A stretch of DNA of 64,000 nucleotides from Tetrahymena elliotti 4EA (lineage: Eukaryota > Ciliophora > Oligohymenophorea > Hymenostomatida > Tetrahymenidae), in NCBI GenBank assembly GCA_000231825.2, contig JH720338.1:481574-545573 (forward strand), given 5' to 3'. How positions within the stretch are numbered: the stretch's first letter is position 1; each line of letters begins with the position of its first letter. A model generated the notes under the pieces. The model made no database searches and had not been told where the DNA came from. It saw only the letters and a program-made list of their open reading frames with translations. Both the position numbers and the translations under genes were made by a program. Shown here one piece after another: positions 63,436 to 64,000 of the stretch.

Positions 63436-64000
63436 AAATTTATGCAAAAATTTAACAAAAATATAAAATTAATAATTTCAAATATAACAAATATTTCATT
63501 AATAATCTATTCAAATTTAATCAATTTATCAATCAGTCTATTCATTTATTTATTTACCTTTATCATAGCAAAATTGTTTATTACTTTATGCAAAAATTAA
63601 TTAAATAAACTCATTTTTAAAGCTGAATAATATTTATATTTAAAAATATAATAAAAAATTCATATTTCCTTAAAGATAATAATTCTGAATATAAATTTTA
63701 AACAGTATCCTTTAATTAATATATGTTATTAATTTTTATCTTCTCCAACTAGTAAGTTTTAAAGTACTTGATCTGAATTCCTTAAGTTGAAAGCTTCTAA
63801 ATTTGAGAAGTTAATGAACTATTTCAAAAATAATCTACATATAAATTATTTAATTAAAATTTAATTTGGTTTGGTAGGGATTATTTACAGAAGAATAACT
63901 ATCTATTAAGACTCTTGGTTTATAATTATAAATCTACATCTATTTAAATTATCTTACACTCTGAAAATTTAAATTTAGGTTTGTCCTTATTTGTTTTATT
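63436..64000. other. AT-rich 3' flank to the window edge
   Basis: No gene recognised. Low-complexity sequence follows the TGA of the cysteine-rich protein gene. Confidence 0.5.

Overview
The window reads as macronuclear DNA of a Tetrahymena-like ciliate. Base composition is extremely AT-rich, introns are short (about 45-85 nt, occasionally longer) with GT...AG ends, and every recognisable protein only stays open if TAA and TAG are read as glutamine, with TGA as the only stop. Under the standard code the genes shatter into small pieces. A 100-base run of N (49458-49557) marks a scaffold gap.

Layout. 1-5956 (-): the N-terminal half or more of an IP3-receptor-type calcium channel, running off the left edge. 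6576-8160 (+): decayed leucine-rich-repeat-like sequence. 9177-9974 (+): V-ATPase subunit E. 13142-14269 (+): a secreted papain-family protease with highly biased codon use. 17600-18800 (+): cyclin-like remnant. 20529-22400 and 26436-27879 (+): an unrecognised Q/N-rich protein and its broken tandem paralogue. 29407-33548 (+): a long low-complexity protein ending in a kinase-like fold without catalytic residues, plus TPR-like helices. 34318-36068 (+): a secreted PSI-like protein. 37679-38103: a compact non-coding block of stable hairpins, three of them with an identical GCTA loop; this is the strongest candidate for something undescribed.

The middle right is a minus-strand run of housekeeping genes: a UBC4/5-type ubiquitin-conjugating enzyme (39020-39702), Snu13/15.5K (40810-42000), a coiled-coil protein (42985-44065), GDP-mannose pyrophosphorylase (45101-46507) and the VMP1 autophagy/ER protein (47068-48777). 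Three lysine tRNA sequences follow, one on plus (TTT) and two on minus (CTT), of which one CTT copy is degenerate. Between them is a two-domain cyclic-nucleotide-binding protein (50184-53668). The right end is a 2288-residue furin-like cysteine-rich membrane protein (56425-63435).

There is no operon logic; each gene has its own AT-rich flanks. The functional themes are calcium and cyclic-nucleotide signalling (IP3R, CNBD protein), acidic compartment and secretory functions (V-ATPase E, cysteine protease, VMP1, GDP-mannose synthesis) and general housekeeping (E2, Snu13, tRNAs). Exon joins were worked out by eye from frame, GT/AG ends and family alignment; none was tested against transcripts.
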